DNA of 36,187 nucleotides from Candidatus Cryptobacteroides excrementavium (GCA_017695025.1 JADILX010000125.1:1-36187); one strand, 5' to 3'; shown: positions 1-9,052, numbered from the stretch's first letter. The notes: generated from the letters alone by a model not told the origin. Made by a program: numbers and translations.

Positions 1-111
1 TATCAATCGATATATGTAATAATTTATAGAGCAAATGAAGAGGAAAAACTTGGTGTCCCCTTCGTTTGCTTTATTTTTATCTGCTACCTCAGAGGTGATT
101 CATTAAATAAT

Positions 112-153
112 ATAAAAATACCCGACTTTACATTCTTGGGTGTAAAATCGGGT
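112..153 (-). terminator. Rho-independent terminator downstream of tRNA-Ser
   Basis: Minus-strand stem ACCCGATTTTACA/TGTAAAGTCGGGT (+ 120-132 with 141-153). Its single non-Watson-Crick pair becomes a U-G wobble only in the minus transcript. It is followed by ATTTTTATATT. Confidence 0.82.
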
Positions 154-190
154 GTTTAATTTGTAAAACATTGATTTTCAATGTTTATTG

Positions 191-278
191 CGGAGAGATC
201 GGGATTCGAACCCGAGATACGATTTTGTCGTATACACGCTTTCCAGGCGTGCCTCTTAAGCCACTCGAGCATCTCTCC
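191..278 (-). tRNA. tRNA-Ser(GGA)
   Basis: Reverse complement GGAGAGATGCTCGAGTGGCTTAAGAGGCACGCCTGGAAAGCGTGTATACGACAAAATCGTATCTCGGGTTCGAATCCCGATCTCTCCG: acceptor GGAGAGA/TCTCTCC, anticodon loop CTGGAAA (GGA), long class II variable arm, GGTTCGAATCC T-arm. Confidence 0.95.
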
Positions 279-335
279 AATGAGGGTGCAAATATACTAT
301 TAATTTTTATTTGCACCAACATTTGTCATCCGGCG

Positions 336-818
336 TTATTCTTCTGCTGTTTCTTCTGCTGCTTCAGCCTGTCCTTCCGTTACGGCAGGGGTTTCTTCTG
401 CCTGCATGGAAAGTTCCATGACCACATTGCCTTCTGCATCGCAGATCTGGATCTGTCCTTCAGATGTTTCTTTGACGGAAGCCGCATTGTTGACAGCGTT
501 GAGCACCTTTGACTCGAGTTCCATCAGTTCCTGAGGACCGGCCATCATGGTTGTTGCCACTCCGGTGAAGGAGAGTTTGCTTCCGTCCTGTGTATAGGCT
601 CCGTTCATGATATTGCATCCTGAGTTGCCGTGGATACGGCCTTCAGCGGAGTCGAATCTGATGAAAGGTGTGGCTTCTGCCAGTGAGTCAGGGAGTGAGA
701 CCTGTTCTCCGGCCACAGAAGTGACCGTCCATGTTCCGTCCAGTTCCGGCTGGGCGCAGCAGGCGGAAAGCATTATGGCCATTGCCGCCATTGCTGATGC
801 TGAAAAAATTTTTTTCAT
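336..818 (-). CDS. META-domain (HslJ-like) lipoprotein
   Basis: 160 aa; signal peptide with lipobox-like LSAC; LDGTWTVTSVAGE...GNSGCNIMNGAYT...TMMAGPQELMELE is META-domain-like; acidic low-complexity C-terminus. Confidence 0.8.
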   Translation of the reverse strand: MKKIFSASAMAAMAIMLSACCAQPELDGTWTVTSVAGEQVSLPDSLAEATPFIRFDSAEGRIHGNSGCNIMNGAYTQDGSKLSFTGVATTMMAGPQELMELESKVLNAVNNAASVKETSEGQIQICDAEGNVVMELSMQAEETPAVTEGQAEAAEETAEE

Positions 819-890
819 GTCTTATGGTTGTTTTAAAGTTCCGGGGGTGATGTATAGCAAAAAATAAACCAAAGACAGCCGGTATGACAT

Positions 891-930
891 AAAAAATCCG
901 GGGACTCAATCTCTCGACCCTTCCCCGGAT
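891..930 (-). terminator. Hairpin plus T-run in the divergent region upstream of the META gene (attenuator or small-RNA terminator candidate)
   Basis: Perfect 9-bp inverted repeat ATCCGGGGA (896-904)/TCCCCGGAT (922-930); on the minus strand it is followed immediately by TTTTTT (891-896). Confidence 0.6.
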
Positions 931-1051
931 ATTTCGTTGTCAATCCAATATTTATGTTTAACTAAAAATCATTCTCCTCACCATTATGCGAACACCATGC
1001 CAAAATTTGAAAACATAAAAGAAATTTTGTTTTTCCGTAGGGTATGATGTT

Positions 1052-1786
1052 TTGACGGGAAAGATTAACTTTACAGAAAAATTTCATCGGATCATGTTCG
1101 GAAAGGGAATGACAGTAGGGGAAAAGGAAAGATTGGCAGTCATCGGTTCGGCCATGTATGTCATTCTGTCCGTACTTTATTTTCTGCCGTGGGATATACC
1201 TTACAAGGCGGTATTACCTGTGGCTGTTGCCGCTGCGTTTTCTTTCTGTATCCTGCCGTGGCAGATCTGTTTTGCCATGACCGCTTCTGCGATAGGGTGT
1301 ATATGTGGGGTGGCGGGCAATTTCTTCATCCAGATTGAATTTTTTGCGCTGGCGCATTTTTTCCTCATGCTGTTTTTTGTCCACAGATGGTTCCATGACG
1401 GGAATGCGTTTGTCCGGGCAGGCGGCAAGTATCCGGAGACAAGGATTGTCCGGATAGCGGCTATGGCTGTTGCGGTCATCGGCCTTCTTGTCTTTGTGAT
1501 GGTAAGGATTGTATTTGATGCCCCTGCCGGTGTCATGCGCGGATGTATAGCATTCTATGCTGTCATTGTGTGCATGATGCTATTCTGTTCCCTCGCACAG
1601 CGGAGCAGGTCATATGCCGTGGCGGCATTTCTGTTTGTATTCTCTGATGTAGTGGCAGGCTGGAATGCTTTCATTGAAGATGTCCCTGCAAAGACATATC
1701 TGATAATGCTGCCGTACTATGCCGCACAACTTGTCGTCTTTATGAGGGCTGCACATCTGAAAGTCTTCAGGCTGCATCTGAAATGA
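1052..1786 (+). CDS. YhhN/TMEM86-like integral membrane protein (lysoplasmalogenase family candidate)
   Basis: 244 aa with about 8 hydrophobic segments; C-terminal pattern FSDVVAGWNAF...YLIMLPYYAAQLVVF resembles the YhhN SD..A.N.F...YY.AQ motif. The start may be internal (MFGKG or MTVGE). Confidence 0.6.
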   Translation: MTGKINFTEKFHRIMFGKGMTVGEKERLAVIGSAMYVILSVLYFLPWDIPYKAVLPVAVAAAFSFCILPWQICFAMTASAIGCICGVAGNFFIQIEFFALAHFFLMLFFVHRWFHDGNAFVRAGGKYPETRIVRIAAMAVAVIGLLVFVMVRIVFDAPAGVMRGCIAFYAVIVCMMLFCSLAQRSRSYAVAAFLFVFSDVVAGWNAFIEDVPAKTYLIMLPYYAAQLVVFMRAAHLKVFRLHLK

Positions 1787-1817
1787 CTGCTGCCACCCGG
1801 CTTCTTTGAAAGGGCTC

Positions 1818-3089
1818 TCACCCCCTGTCCAGATGCCTGAGATAATGTCTGTATTCATCCCAGTCAGTCACAGCCTTTCTTGCGGCACCGGAGTCCATGG
1901 CGGCCTTGGCAACTGCGGCCGAGACGGTTTCAAGCAGTCTTTTGTCAAGGGCTTTCGGGATGATATAGTCCGGGCCGAAACTCAGGCTCCCGGCATTGTA
2001 CGCCTTCAGGATTTCTTCTGGGACAGGCTCTTTTGCAAGATCTGCTATTGCCCTGACGGCAGCGAGTTTCATCTCATCGTTGATTGTTGTCGCACGTGTG
2101 TCGAGCGCCCCTCTGAATATATACGGGAAGCCGATCACGTTGTTGACCTGGTTGGGGTAGTCGCTTCGTCCTGTGGCGATAAGGGCATCAGGGCGTGCTT
2201 CCCGTGCGTCTTCGTAACTGATTTCAGGGTACGGATTGGCAAGGGCCATTATGACAGGCCTGTCCGCCATGGTCTTGACCATGTCCTGCGTAAGTACTCC
2301 TGCCTTTGAAAAGCCGGCGAATACGTCCGCTCCTTCAATGGCTTCCTGCAAGGTGTGCAGGTCTTTTTCTGTGGCAAATCTTTTCTTCTGCGCGTTGAGG
2401 CCTGTCCGGTCAGCGCGTATGACTCCCTTGCTGTCGCACATCACGATGTTTTCGGGCCGCACTCCGGTCTTGATGTACAGGCTGGCACATGCTATTGCTG
2501 CTGCTCCAGCCCCGTTTATTACCATCCTGATGTCCTCTGCTTTTTTGCCTGTGATTTCAAGGGCATTCATCAGTGCCGCAGAAGTGATGATTGCTGTCCC
2601 GTGCTGGTCATCATGCATGACAGGGATGTCGAGTTCTTCAATGAGCCGCTTTTCTATTTCAAAGCATTCCGGGGCTTTTATGTCTTCGAGGTTTATCCCT
2701 CCGAAAGACGGTGCTATGCTTTTAACCGTCTCGACAAATCTGTCCGGGTCGGTCTGGTCGATTTCTATGTCGAATGCGTCTACTCCGCCAAGTATCTTGA
2801 AAAGCAATGCCTTGCCTTCCATCACAGGCTTCGCTGCCGCAGCCCCCTTGTTCCCGAGGCCGAGTATGGCGGTGCCGTTGGATATGACAGCCACGAGGTT
2901 GCCTTTTGAAGTGTAGTCATATGCTGCCTCCGGATTGTCTGCTATGGCCAATGTCGGAGCGGCGACTCCCGGTGTATATGCCAGGGAGAGATCTTCCTGT
3001 GTATCTGTGGGTTTTGTCGGTCTTATCCCTATTTTCCCGGCTGGATATGCCCTGTGGTAATCCAGCGCTTTCTGGTCTATTGAATTCAT
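1818..3089 (-). CDS. NAD(P)-dependent malic enzyme, short form
   Basis: From MNSIDQKALDYHR, 423 aa. LSLAYTPGVAAP, VMHDDQHGTAI, INGAGAAAIA and ALANPYPEI are malic-enzyme motifs. The upstream extension of the ORF runs through a terminator, so I use the ATG at 3089. Confidence 0.92.
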   Translation of the reverse strand: MNSIDQKALDYHRAYPAGKIGIRPTKPTDTQEDLSLAYTPGVAAPTLAIADNPEAAYDYTSKGNLVAVISNGTAILGLGNKGAAAAKPVMEGKALLFKILGGVDAFDIEIDQTDPDRFVETVKSIAPSFGGINLEDIKAPECFEIEKRLIEELDIPVMHDDQHGTAIITSAALMNALEITGKKAEDIRMVINGAGAAAIACASLYIKTGVRPENIVMCDSKGVIRADRTGLNAQKKRFATEKDLHTLQEAIEGADVFAGFSKAGVLTQDMVKTMADRPVIMALANPYPEISYEDAREARPDALIATGRSDYPNQVNNVIGFPYIFRGALDTRATTINDEMKLAAVRAIADLAKEPVPEEILKAYNAGSLSFGPDYIIPKALDKRLLETVSAAVAKAAMDSGAARKAVTDWDEYRHYLRHLDRG

Positions 3090-3120
3090 GTCCGTCTCAT
3101 TTAAAGGCCGCAGGTGAGTA

Positions 3121-3159
3121 TCAAAAAAAATGCCGGAGTCGCGTATTGCGATCCGGCAT
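3121..3159 (-). terminator. Rho-independent terminator of the patatin/U32/polyprenyl synthetase operon
   Basis: Minus strand ATGCCGGA-TCGC-AATA-CGCGAC-TCCGGCAT followed by TTTTTTTTGA. Perfect 8-bp outer stem (3130-3137/3152-3159) with inner TCGC/GCGA. Confidence 0.85.
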
Positions 3160-3187
3160 CTGCCTGTCATGGGCCAGGCATGATGTA

Positions 3188-4198
3188 CTACACCTTTCGC
3201 TTTCCGGCTTCATATGCATCAAGAGCCTCTTTCATCTTTTCCTGTCCTACGGCAGAGATTTCCTCGGCCTTGGCATAGTCGACTATTGCCCCGAAGTCAT
3301 CGAACGGCATGTTGACAAGGATGTCAGGCGTGATCATTTTCAGGGCAAGGCGCGTGTTGACGTGGTTCATCAGGCTGAATGTCCTGCCGAGAACATTGAA
3401 GTAGTTCCTTTCCTCGTTGAAGAGTTCGTCCTGTTTAGGGTCCTGTTCAAACATATGCTGCAGCATCCTGTACCCTTCATTTCGGGCAAGCACAAGTTTT
3501 TCTTTCAGGGACATGCTGTCATTGTGGCGTACAGAATCCAATACTTCCTTTGTCTTTTGTGAACTGGCCTTGTCCCTTGCCTCTTTTTCTGCCTCGTTGT
3601 TGGCGTCATCGATGAGTATCTGCCTGACTTTATCCACGTCTATATCATTGACATTGATGGCAACCATGATGTCTCCCTCGGTCCTGGCGACCCTGTCCAT
3701 AGGCATCACATTGGCTATGCCTCCGTCAATCAGTGTCCTGTAGCCGTATTTGACAGGCCGGAAAAGCGACGGTATCGAGATGGACGCCCTTATGGCCTGA
3801 AAAAGGTTCCCTTTGTCGAATACGACTTCTTCGCCTGTGTAGAAGTCGGTCGCAACGGCCTTGTACGGAATATTCAGGTCTTCGATGTTGACGTCCGGTA
3901 CGATTTCTTTTAATGCCGCAATGACTTTGTCCCCGTTGACAAGATGGTTCCTGCTGATGGAAAAGTCCATAAGGGAAAATACTTTCCATGCGCCAAGGGA
4001 AAATAGCCACTCCTTTACTTCCGGAAGTTTCCCGGCGGCATAGATGCCTCCGATGAGTGAGCCGATGGATGTTCCTGCTATGGATGTGATTTCATATCCC
4101 CGGGACAGGAGTTCCTCGATGGCCCCGATATAGGAAAATCCTCTCGGGCCCCCGCTGGACAGTACCAGCGCAACTTTTTGTTTTGTTTTTTCAGCCAT
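3188..4198 (-). CDS. Patatin-like phospholipase family protein (RssA-like)
   Basis: VALVLSSGGPRGFSYIGAIEEL (oxyanion loop), GTSIGS (GxSxG nucleophile elbow) and LIDGGIANVMP (DGG) form the patatin Ser-Asp dyad. Start MAEKTKQK preferred. Confidence 0.88.
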   Translation of the reverse strand: MAEKTKQKVALVLSSGGPRGFSYIGAIEELLSRGYEITSIAGTSIGSLIGGIYAAGKLPEVKEWLFSLGAWKVFSLMDFSISRNHLVNGDKVIAALKEIVPDVNIEDLNIPYKAVATDFYTGEEVVFDKGNLFQAIRASISIPSLFRPVKYGYRTLIDGGIANVMPMDRVARTEGDIMVAINVNDIDVDKVRQILIDDANNEAEKEARDKASSQKTKEVLDSVRHNDSMSLKEKLVLARNEGYRMLQHMFEQDPKQDELFNEERNYFNVLGRTFSLMNHVNTRLALKMITPDILVNMPFDDFGAIVDYAKAEEISAVGQEKMKEALDAYEAGKRKV

Positions 4199-4209
4199 GG
4201 CATTACATT

Positions 4210-5475
4210 TTATATGGATTCGGTCCATATGTAGACTTTGTCTGAACGGCGGAGTTTACCGTCGCACCCTTCCAGAAGCGAAGCGTCTACAGGGATGGAA
4301 CAATATTCTCCCTTGACAGCCTCGCTGACAGGTTTCAGGGCCACGCGTATTTCAGGCACGTCCATTTCCACTACACCGGTAGACGGCCCCATGACAAGTA
4401 TCCTGTCCCCTGTCTTAAGTGGTGCTGACTCGACAAGGATTTCCGCCACCCCGATTTTCCCGAACCAGTTGGTGATTTTTCCGCTGTATACTTTCTTGCG
4501 TGTAGCCTTGCTGCCGTAGACTTCGCTCCATTCCCCGAGCCGTGCCCCCTGGTAGTATCCGTCCCAGAATCCCCGGTTGAATACCTCGGAGAGTTCCTGT
4601 TTCAGTTCTGCCGCCAGTTCAGGGGAGTACCGTCCTTCGCATACGGCATCTGCCGCACGCCGGTAGCATGAGGCAGTACGTTTCACATATTCTGCCGAAC
4701 GGGCCCGGCCTTCAATCTTGAATACTGTCACTCCGGCATCTATGATCTTGTCCATGAATTCGATGGTGCACAGGTCTTTGGGAGACATTATGTATTTGTT
4801 GTCCACTACAAGCCTGTTGCCGGTTTCAAGGTCGGTGACCTCGTATCCTCTGCGGCATATCTGGTAGCAGGAACCTCTGTTTGCCGAGGCACCATACTCG
4901 TGGAGACTCAGGTAGCATTTCCCGGATATCGCCATGCACAACGCCCCGTGTGCAAACATCTCGATTTCCACAGGCCTCCCTGACGGGCCTTTTATCCCCT
5001 CTTCCCTGATGCGCTCTTTTATCTCCTTGACCTGATGCAGGTTGAGTTCGCGGGCCAGTACGATGACATCTGCATACCTTGAGTAGAATTTCAGCGCCTC
5101 GAAGTTTGAGACGCTGAGTTGGGTGGATATGTGTACCTCAAGACCGATTTCTCTCGCGTAGAGTATGGCAGCCATGTCGGACGCTATCACAGCCGTGATG
5201 CCGGCTTCCCTTGCGGCGTCGAGAGTCTGCCTCATGTCTTCAAGGTCGTCGTTGTAAAGGACGATGTTGAGGGTGAGGTAGGACTTTACCCCGTGTTCCC
5301 TGCAGATGCTGCAGATTTCCTTCAGATCCGACATCCTGAAGTTGTTGGCGGAATGCGACCTCATGTTGAGCCTTTCGACCCCGAAATATACAGAGTCTGC
5401 CCCTCCCTGTATGGCTGCATGCAGGCATTCGAAATTGCCGGCCGGGGCCATTATTTCCAAGTCTTTCCTTGTCAT
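4210..5475 (-). CDS. Peptidase U32 family protein (TrhP/YegQ-like)
   Basis: IMAPAGNFECLHAAIQGGADSVYFG, ISTQLSVSNFEALKFY, FAHGALCMAISGKCYLS and NRGSCYQICRR are U32 signature regions. Confidence 0.88.
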   Translation of the reverse strand: MTRKDLEIMAPAGNFECLHAAIQGGADSVYFGVERLNMRSHSANNFRMSDLKEICSICREHGVKSYLTLNIVLYNDDLEDMRQTLDAAREAGITAVIASDMAAILYAREIGLEVHISTQLSVSNFEALKFYSRYADVIVLARELNLHQVKEIKERIREEGIKGPSGRPVEIEMFAHGALCMAISGKCYLSLHEYGASANRGSCYQICRRGYEVTDLETGNRLVVDNKYIMSPKDLCTIEFMDKIIDAGVTVFKIEGRARSAEYVKRTASCYRRAADAVCEGRYSPELAAELKQELSEVFNRGFWDGYYQGARLGEWSEVYGSKATRKKVYSGKITNWFGKIGVAEILVESAPLKTGDRILVMGPSTGVVEMDVPEIRVALKPVSEAVKGEYCSIPVDASLLEGCDGKLRRSDKVYIWTESI

Positions 5476-6488
5476 CTGTTTCTTCCGAGAAGTTTGTCCG
5501 CATATCTGTGCAGCATCTCGTAGCGGACTTTGCCCAGCCCGATGAGTCCCGCATGGTCCATTGCGGTCGCATGCTGCTTTATGATTTCATACTTGGCATC
5601 TTCATCGACACCGATTGCCTCATATATTTCCCTTACTCTCTTTATTTTGGCAAGTCTTTCCTGTTCGTTTGCCACAGGCATGTGCATGGCGGTGAGAAGA
5701 GCCTTTTTCCCGAACGAAGGGTCTATGACCCCGGACTTTTCCATCTCCCCGCTTTTTTCAAGCGCCCTTGTCAGCAGCCAAGACTTCTTGTTGTTGACTA
5801 TGTCGCCGCCGATCTTCTTGCCGAATACCGACTGGTCTCCGAAAGTGTCGAGATAGTCATCGGTAATCTGGAATGCAAGCCCGAGATTGTATCCGAACCT
5901 GTAGAGGCAGTCGCATGTGTGGGCGTTTGCCCCGGCAATCATCGCCCCCATCTTGGCAGAGCAGGCGATGAGGACGGCCGTCTTCAGCCCGATCATCTTC
6001 ATGTACATCTCCATAGGGACTTCTTCCTTTCCCTCGAAGTCCATGTCATACTGCTGCCCCTCGCATACCTGGGCTGCCGTAGTGTTGAACAGTTCCAGAA
6101 CCTGTGGCAGGACGGCTGCAGGTGACATGGATATGCGCCTGTAACTGTCTATGCACATCACATCTCCAGAGAGGATGGCAGTGTTCCCGTCCCATTTCCT
6201 GGCGACTGTAGGCCTGCCGCGGCGCATGTCCGCATTGTCCATGATGTCATCGTGGATGAGAGTGAAACAATGGAATATCTCTATAGCCGCTGCCGGCTGA
6301 AGTATCTCTTCCGTAAAACTGTCCTTGAACAGGGACCATGTGAGAAGGCAGAGCCGCGGACGCACATGCTTTCCTCCGAGGGTTATCATGTATCTTAGCG
6401 GGTCATAGAGTCCGGCCGGCTCGGCGTTGAATTCCAAATTGTCGAATAACTCTTTCAGGGTATCTTCGATCTGTGATTCGCTGATCAT
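5472..6488 (-). CDS. Polyprenyl synthetase (E-isoprenyl diphosphate synthase)
   Basis: GGKHVRP; first aspartate-rich motif LIHDDIMDNADMRRGRPT; second FQITDDYLD. ATGA overlap with the U32 gene. Confidence 0.93.
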   Translation of the reverse strand: MISESQIEDTLKELFDNLEFNAEPAGLYDPLRYMITLGGKHVRPRLCLLTWSLFKDSFTEEILQPAAAIEIFHCFTLIHDDIMDNADMRRGRPTVARKWDGNTAILSGDVMCIDSYRRISMSPAAVLPQVLELFNTTAAQVCEGQQYDMDFEGKEEVPMEMYMKMIGLKTAVLIACSAKMGAMIAGANAHTCDCLYRFGYNLGLAFQITDDYLDTFGDQSVFGKKIGGDIVNNKKSWLLTRALEKSGEMEKSGVIDPSFGKKALLTAMHMPVANEQERLAKIKRVREIYEAIGVDEDAKYEIIKQHATAMDHAGLIGLGKVRYEMLHRYADKLLGRNR

Positions 6489-6510
6489 AACATATCTTTT
6501 TTACAACAAA

Positions 6511-6518
6511 CAAAAATA
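6511..6518 (-). promoter_or_regulatory. Bacteroidota -7 element candidate for the polyprenyl synthetase operon
   Basis: Minus strand TATTTTTG = TAnnTTTG, 23 nt upstream of the ATG at 6488; no clear TTG at the expected spacing. Confidence 0.4.
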
Positions 6519-6557
6519 ATAAATTTGAGTTGAAATAGGAACATCAATTTTTAAGAG

Positions 6558-6565
6558 TATATTTG
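6558..6565 (+). promoter_or_regulatory. Bacteroidota -7 element candidate for rsgA
   Basis: TATATTTG matches TAnnTTTG, 22 nt upstream of the ATG at 6588; the nearest TTG lies 25 nt upstream (weak -33). Confidence 0.45.
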
Positions 6566-6587
6566 CGCAGAATCCAGATGATATGAC

Positions 6588-7547
6588 ATGGAGAACAATT
6601 CGGCCTCAGTAGTCAAGCATACAGGCAGCCATTATCTGCTTGCCAGGCTTCCGGAATGGAGGCTTTTCCCTGCCGTACTCAGGGGCAGGATCCGGCTCAA
6701 GGGGGCTTCCTCGACCAATCCCGTCGCTGTCGGGGATATCGTTGACTTTGAATTTCCGGAAGATCTTGCAGACGGGGCCATGCCCTCTGTCGAAAATCCT
6801 GCTGTCATCACTGCCGTCCACCCAAGAAAGAACTATATCATACGGCGTTCTACCAATCTTTCCAGACAGTCCCATATAATTGCAGCCAATCTCGACAGGG
6901 CTTTTATTGTCGTGACCATGGATTTCCCGGAGGTGAAACTTGCGTTTCTGGACAGGATACTCGTGACGTGTGAGGTCTATGGCATCCCGGCCGTGATAGT
7001 TGTCAATAAGACTGATCTGTATGACGGCTGCCTGAAGGAGAGGCTGGAGATTTTCCGCAGCATATATGAGGGCGCCGGCTATCAGGTGGTGGCGGTGTCT
7101 GCTGTCACCGGGGAAGGTGTCCCGGCTCTCAGGGAGATGTGCATGGACAGCCTGTCCCTTTTTTCCGGAGTGTCCGGAGTCGGCAAGTCATCGCTGATAA
7201 AGGCTCTTGACCCTTCGCTCAATCCGAAGACAGGGGAGATTTCAACGGCTCATCTTCAGGGGAAACATACAACTACTTTCTATGAGATGTACCGTCTTGC
7301 CTCAGGCGGATATATTGTGGATACTCCTGGTATAAGGGGGTTCGGGCTTGTGGATGTGTCTAAAGAGGAAATAGCCTTGTATTTCCCTGAGATGCTGAGG
7401 GTTTCGGGACGATGCAGGTTCACACCGTGTACACATACCCACGAGCCGGGCTGTGCTGTCAAGGAGGCTGTTGCCTCCGGAGAGATAAGCGCAGAACGTT
7501 ACGGGTCTTATCTCGGCATGCTTGAAGAAGGGGGGAAGTACAGATGA
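6588..7547 (+). CDS. rsgA: Ribosome small subunit-dependent GTPase A
   Basis: Circularly permuted GTPase motifs: VVNKTDL (G4), SGVSGVGKSSLI (G1), DTPGIRGFG (G3), and C-terminal zinc site CRFTPCTHTHEPGCAV. Confidence 0.95.
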   Translation: MENNSASVVKHTGSHYLLARLPEWRLFPAVLRGRIRLKGASSTNPVAVGDIVDFEFPEDLADGAMPSVENPAVITAVHPRKNYIIRRSTNLSRQSHIIAANLDRAFIVVTMDFPEVKLAFLDRILVTCEVYGIPAVIVVNKTDLYDGCLKERLEIFRSIYEGAGYQVVAVSAVTGEGVPALREMCMDSLSLFSGVSGVGKSSLIKALDPSLNPKTGEISTAHLQGKHTTTFYEMYRLASGGYIVDTPGIRGFGLVDVSKEEIALYFPEMLRVSGRCRFTPCTHTHEPGCAVKEAVASGEISAERYGSYLGMLEEGGKYR

Positions 7548-8962
7548 GCCGGAGGCAGCGGGGTCTTGACAATGAGATTCTGAGACTGGCCATACCGAGC
7601 ATTCTGGCCAATATCACTGTCCCTCTTGTCGGACTGGTGGACATGGCCATAGCAGGACATCTTGATACGGCGGGCTCTTTGTCTGCCGCTTCCCTGATAG
7701 GCGGGATTGCTGTCGGTTCGATGCTTTTTGACCTGCTCTACTGGAATTTCGGCTTTTTGCGTGTTGGTACAGGTGGCCTTACGGCGCAGGCATTCGGAAA
7801 AGGCGACATGAGGGAGTCTTCAGAGATTCTGGCGAGGGCGCTGTATCTGTCTCTGGCATGCGGGGTGTTTCTGATAGCGGTGCAATGGCTATTCGTCAAG
7901 ACGGCATTTCTTGTGGTAGACTGTTCTCCTGAGGCGGAGATGCTGGCATCGCGATATTTCTTCATAAGGATATGGGCAGCACCTGCTACGTTGAGCCTTA
8001 TGGCTTTCAAGGGATGGTTTATCGGCATGCAGGACGGCGTCAGCCCTATGATGACAGACCTGACAGTCAATATTATGAATGTCGCGGCAAGTCTTCTTCT
8101 TGCCAGAGGCGCAGGAGGCTGGCCGGGAATAGGTTTTGACGGTATAGCCTGGGGGACTGTAGCCGCTCAATATACCGGCCTGGCATGCGCCTGTCTTCTG
8201 CTGTTTCTGCGGTATAAGGACAGGATTGGCGGCAGTTGCCGTGTCCTGAAGCCGGTCTTGCTTTTCAGGGGTACAGGAAGATTCTTCAGTATGAATCTCG
8301 ACCTTTTCATCAGGTCGCTATGCTTTATAGTGGTCTACATAGGATTTACCGTATTTGCCGCAGGGTACGGTGATGTCGCTCTTGCATCGGCCTCTGTCCT
8401 GATGAAACTGATGATGCTCTTCTCGTATTTTACGGACGGTTTTGCCTATGCCGGGGAGGCATTGACGGGGAAATATATCGGAAAGAAAGACCTTGGCTCC
8501 CTGAGAGGGACGGTGAAAAGGATTTTTGTCTGGAGCATGTCTATAGGAGCCTTGTCAATGGTCGCCTATGCTTTCGGGACTGTTCCCATGCTGCATGTCA
8601 TGACATCTGATCCTGATGTGATAGAGATGGCTTCCCGTTATGTCCCGTGGATAGTCCTTATGCCTTTGGCGGGCTGCGCTGCTTTTACATGGGACGGGAT
8701 CTATATAGGGGCAGTGGCTGCAAGGCCTATGCGCAATTCCATGCTGTGGGCGACAGCCGTGTTCTTCGTCTGCTGCTATGGCTTTCTTGTCCTGTCCGGC
8801 AATATCCATACGGCCCAGGCAGATGCCGCTCTTGCCCTGCACGGGCTGTTTTTCGGGTATCTCGCCCATCTTGCAGCGCGTGCTGCCGTTCTGTCAGCAG
8901 GATACAGGAAGAAGATATTGGGTATCATATGTTGTACAGGCAGTTCAGGCAGTTGCAAGTAA
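7544..8962 (+). CDS. MATE family efflux transporter (DinF-like)
   Basis: ILRLAIPSILANITVPLVGLVDMAIAGHL; about 12 hydrophobic segments; ATGA overlap with rsgA. Confidence 0.9.
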   Translation: MSRRQRGLDNEILRLAIPSILANITVPLVGLVDMAIAGHLDTAGSLSAASLIGGIAVGSMLFDLLYWNFGFLRVGTGGLTAQAFGKGDMRESSEILARALYLSLACGVFLIAVQWLFVKTAFLVVDCSPEAEMLASRYFFIRIWAAPATLSLMAFKGWFIGMQDGVSPMMTDLTVNIMNVAASLLLARGAGGWPGIGFDGIAWGTVAAQYTGLACACLLLFLRYKDRIGGSCRVLKPVLLFRGTGRFFSMNLDLFIRSLCFIVVYIGFTVFAAGYGDVALASASVLMKLMMLFSYFTDGFAYAGEALTGKYIGKKDLGSLRGTVKRIFVWSMSIGALSMVAYAFGTVPMLHVMTSDPDVIEMASRYVPWIVLMPLAGCAAFTWDGIYIGAVAARPMRNSMLWATAVFFVCCYGFLVLSGNIHTAQADAALALHGLFFGYLAHLAARAAVLSAGYRKKILGIICCTGSSGSCK

Positions 8963-8970
8963 ACTTGCAA
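8953..8970. promoter_or_regulatory. Perfect 18-bp palindrome, operator candidate
   Basis: TTGCAAGT-AA-ACTTGCAA, 8-bp perfect arms; overlaps the MATE stop codon and the -33 TTG (8965-8967) of the promoter for the next gene. Confidence 0.55.
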
Positions 8971-8995
8971 TGCTCTCGGCTTCTGCGTATCTTTG
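8965..8995 (+). promoter_or_regulatory. Bacteroidota promoter for the OPA-type MFS transporter
   Basis: TTG (8965-8967)-N20-TATCTTTG (8988-8995), a TAnnTTTG match; ATG at 9053. Confidence 0.65.
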
Positions 8996-9052
8996 CCGGG
9001 CGTGGCCCGTCAGTGTTCTGGCGTGCTCCCGACCCGGTCTTATTGAAATGAA

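Noticed and set aside
171-512. ORF of 113 aa on the + strand at the left edge
   Set aside because: It runs antisense through tRNA-Ser(GGA) and into the META lipoprotein gene; no recognisable protein motifs.
1806-2916. + strand ORFs 1806..2309, 2236..2916 and 2355..2909
   Set aside because: Antisense to the clearly conserved malic enzyme gene; low-plausibility composition typical of shadow ORFs.
3090-3170. N-terminal extension of the malic enzyme ORF (MTGRCRIAIRDSGIFFD...)
   Set aside because: It lies across the intrinsic terminator of the upstream minus-strand operon; the conserved protein begins at MNSIDQ (3089).
3188-6488. Patatin / U32 / polyprenyl synthetase operon as a possible defence cassette (patatin phospholipases occur in CBASS)
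   Set aside because: No cyclic nucleotide synthase, HORMA or ubiquitin-like partner nearby; the neighbours are housekeeping genes and the patatin is RssA-like, so a housekeeping operon is the simpler reading.
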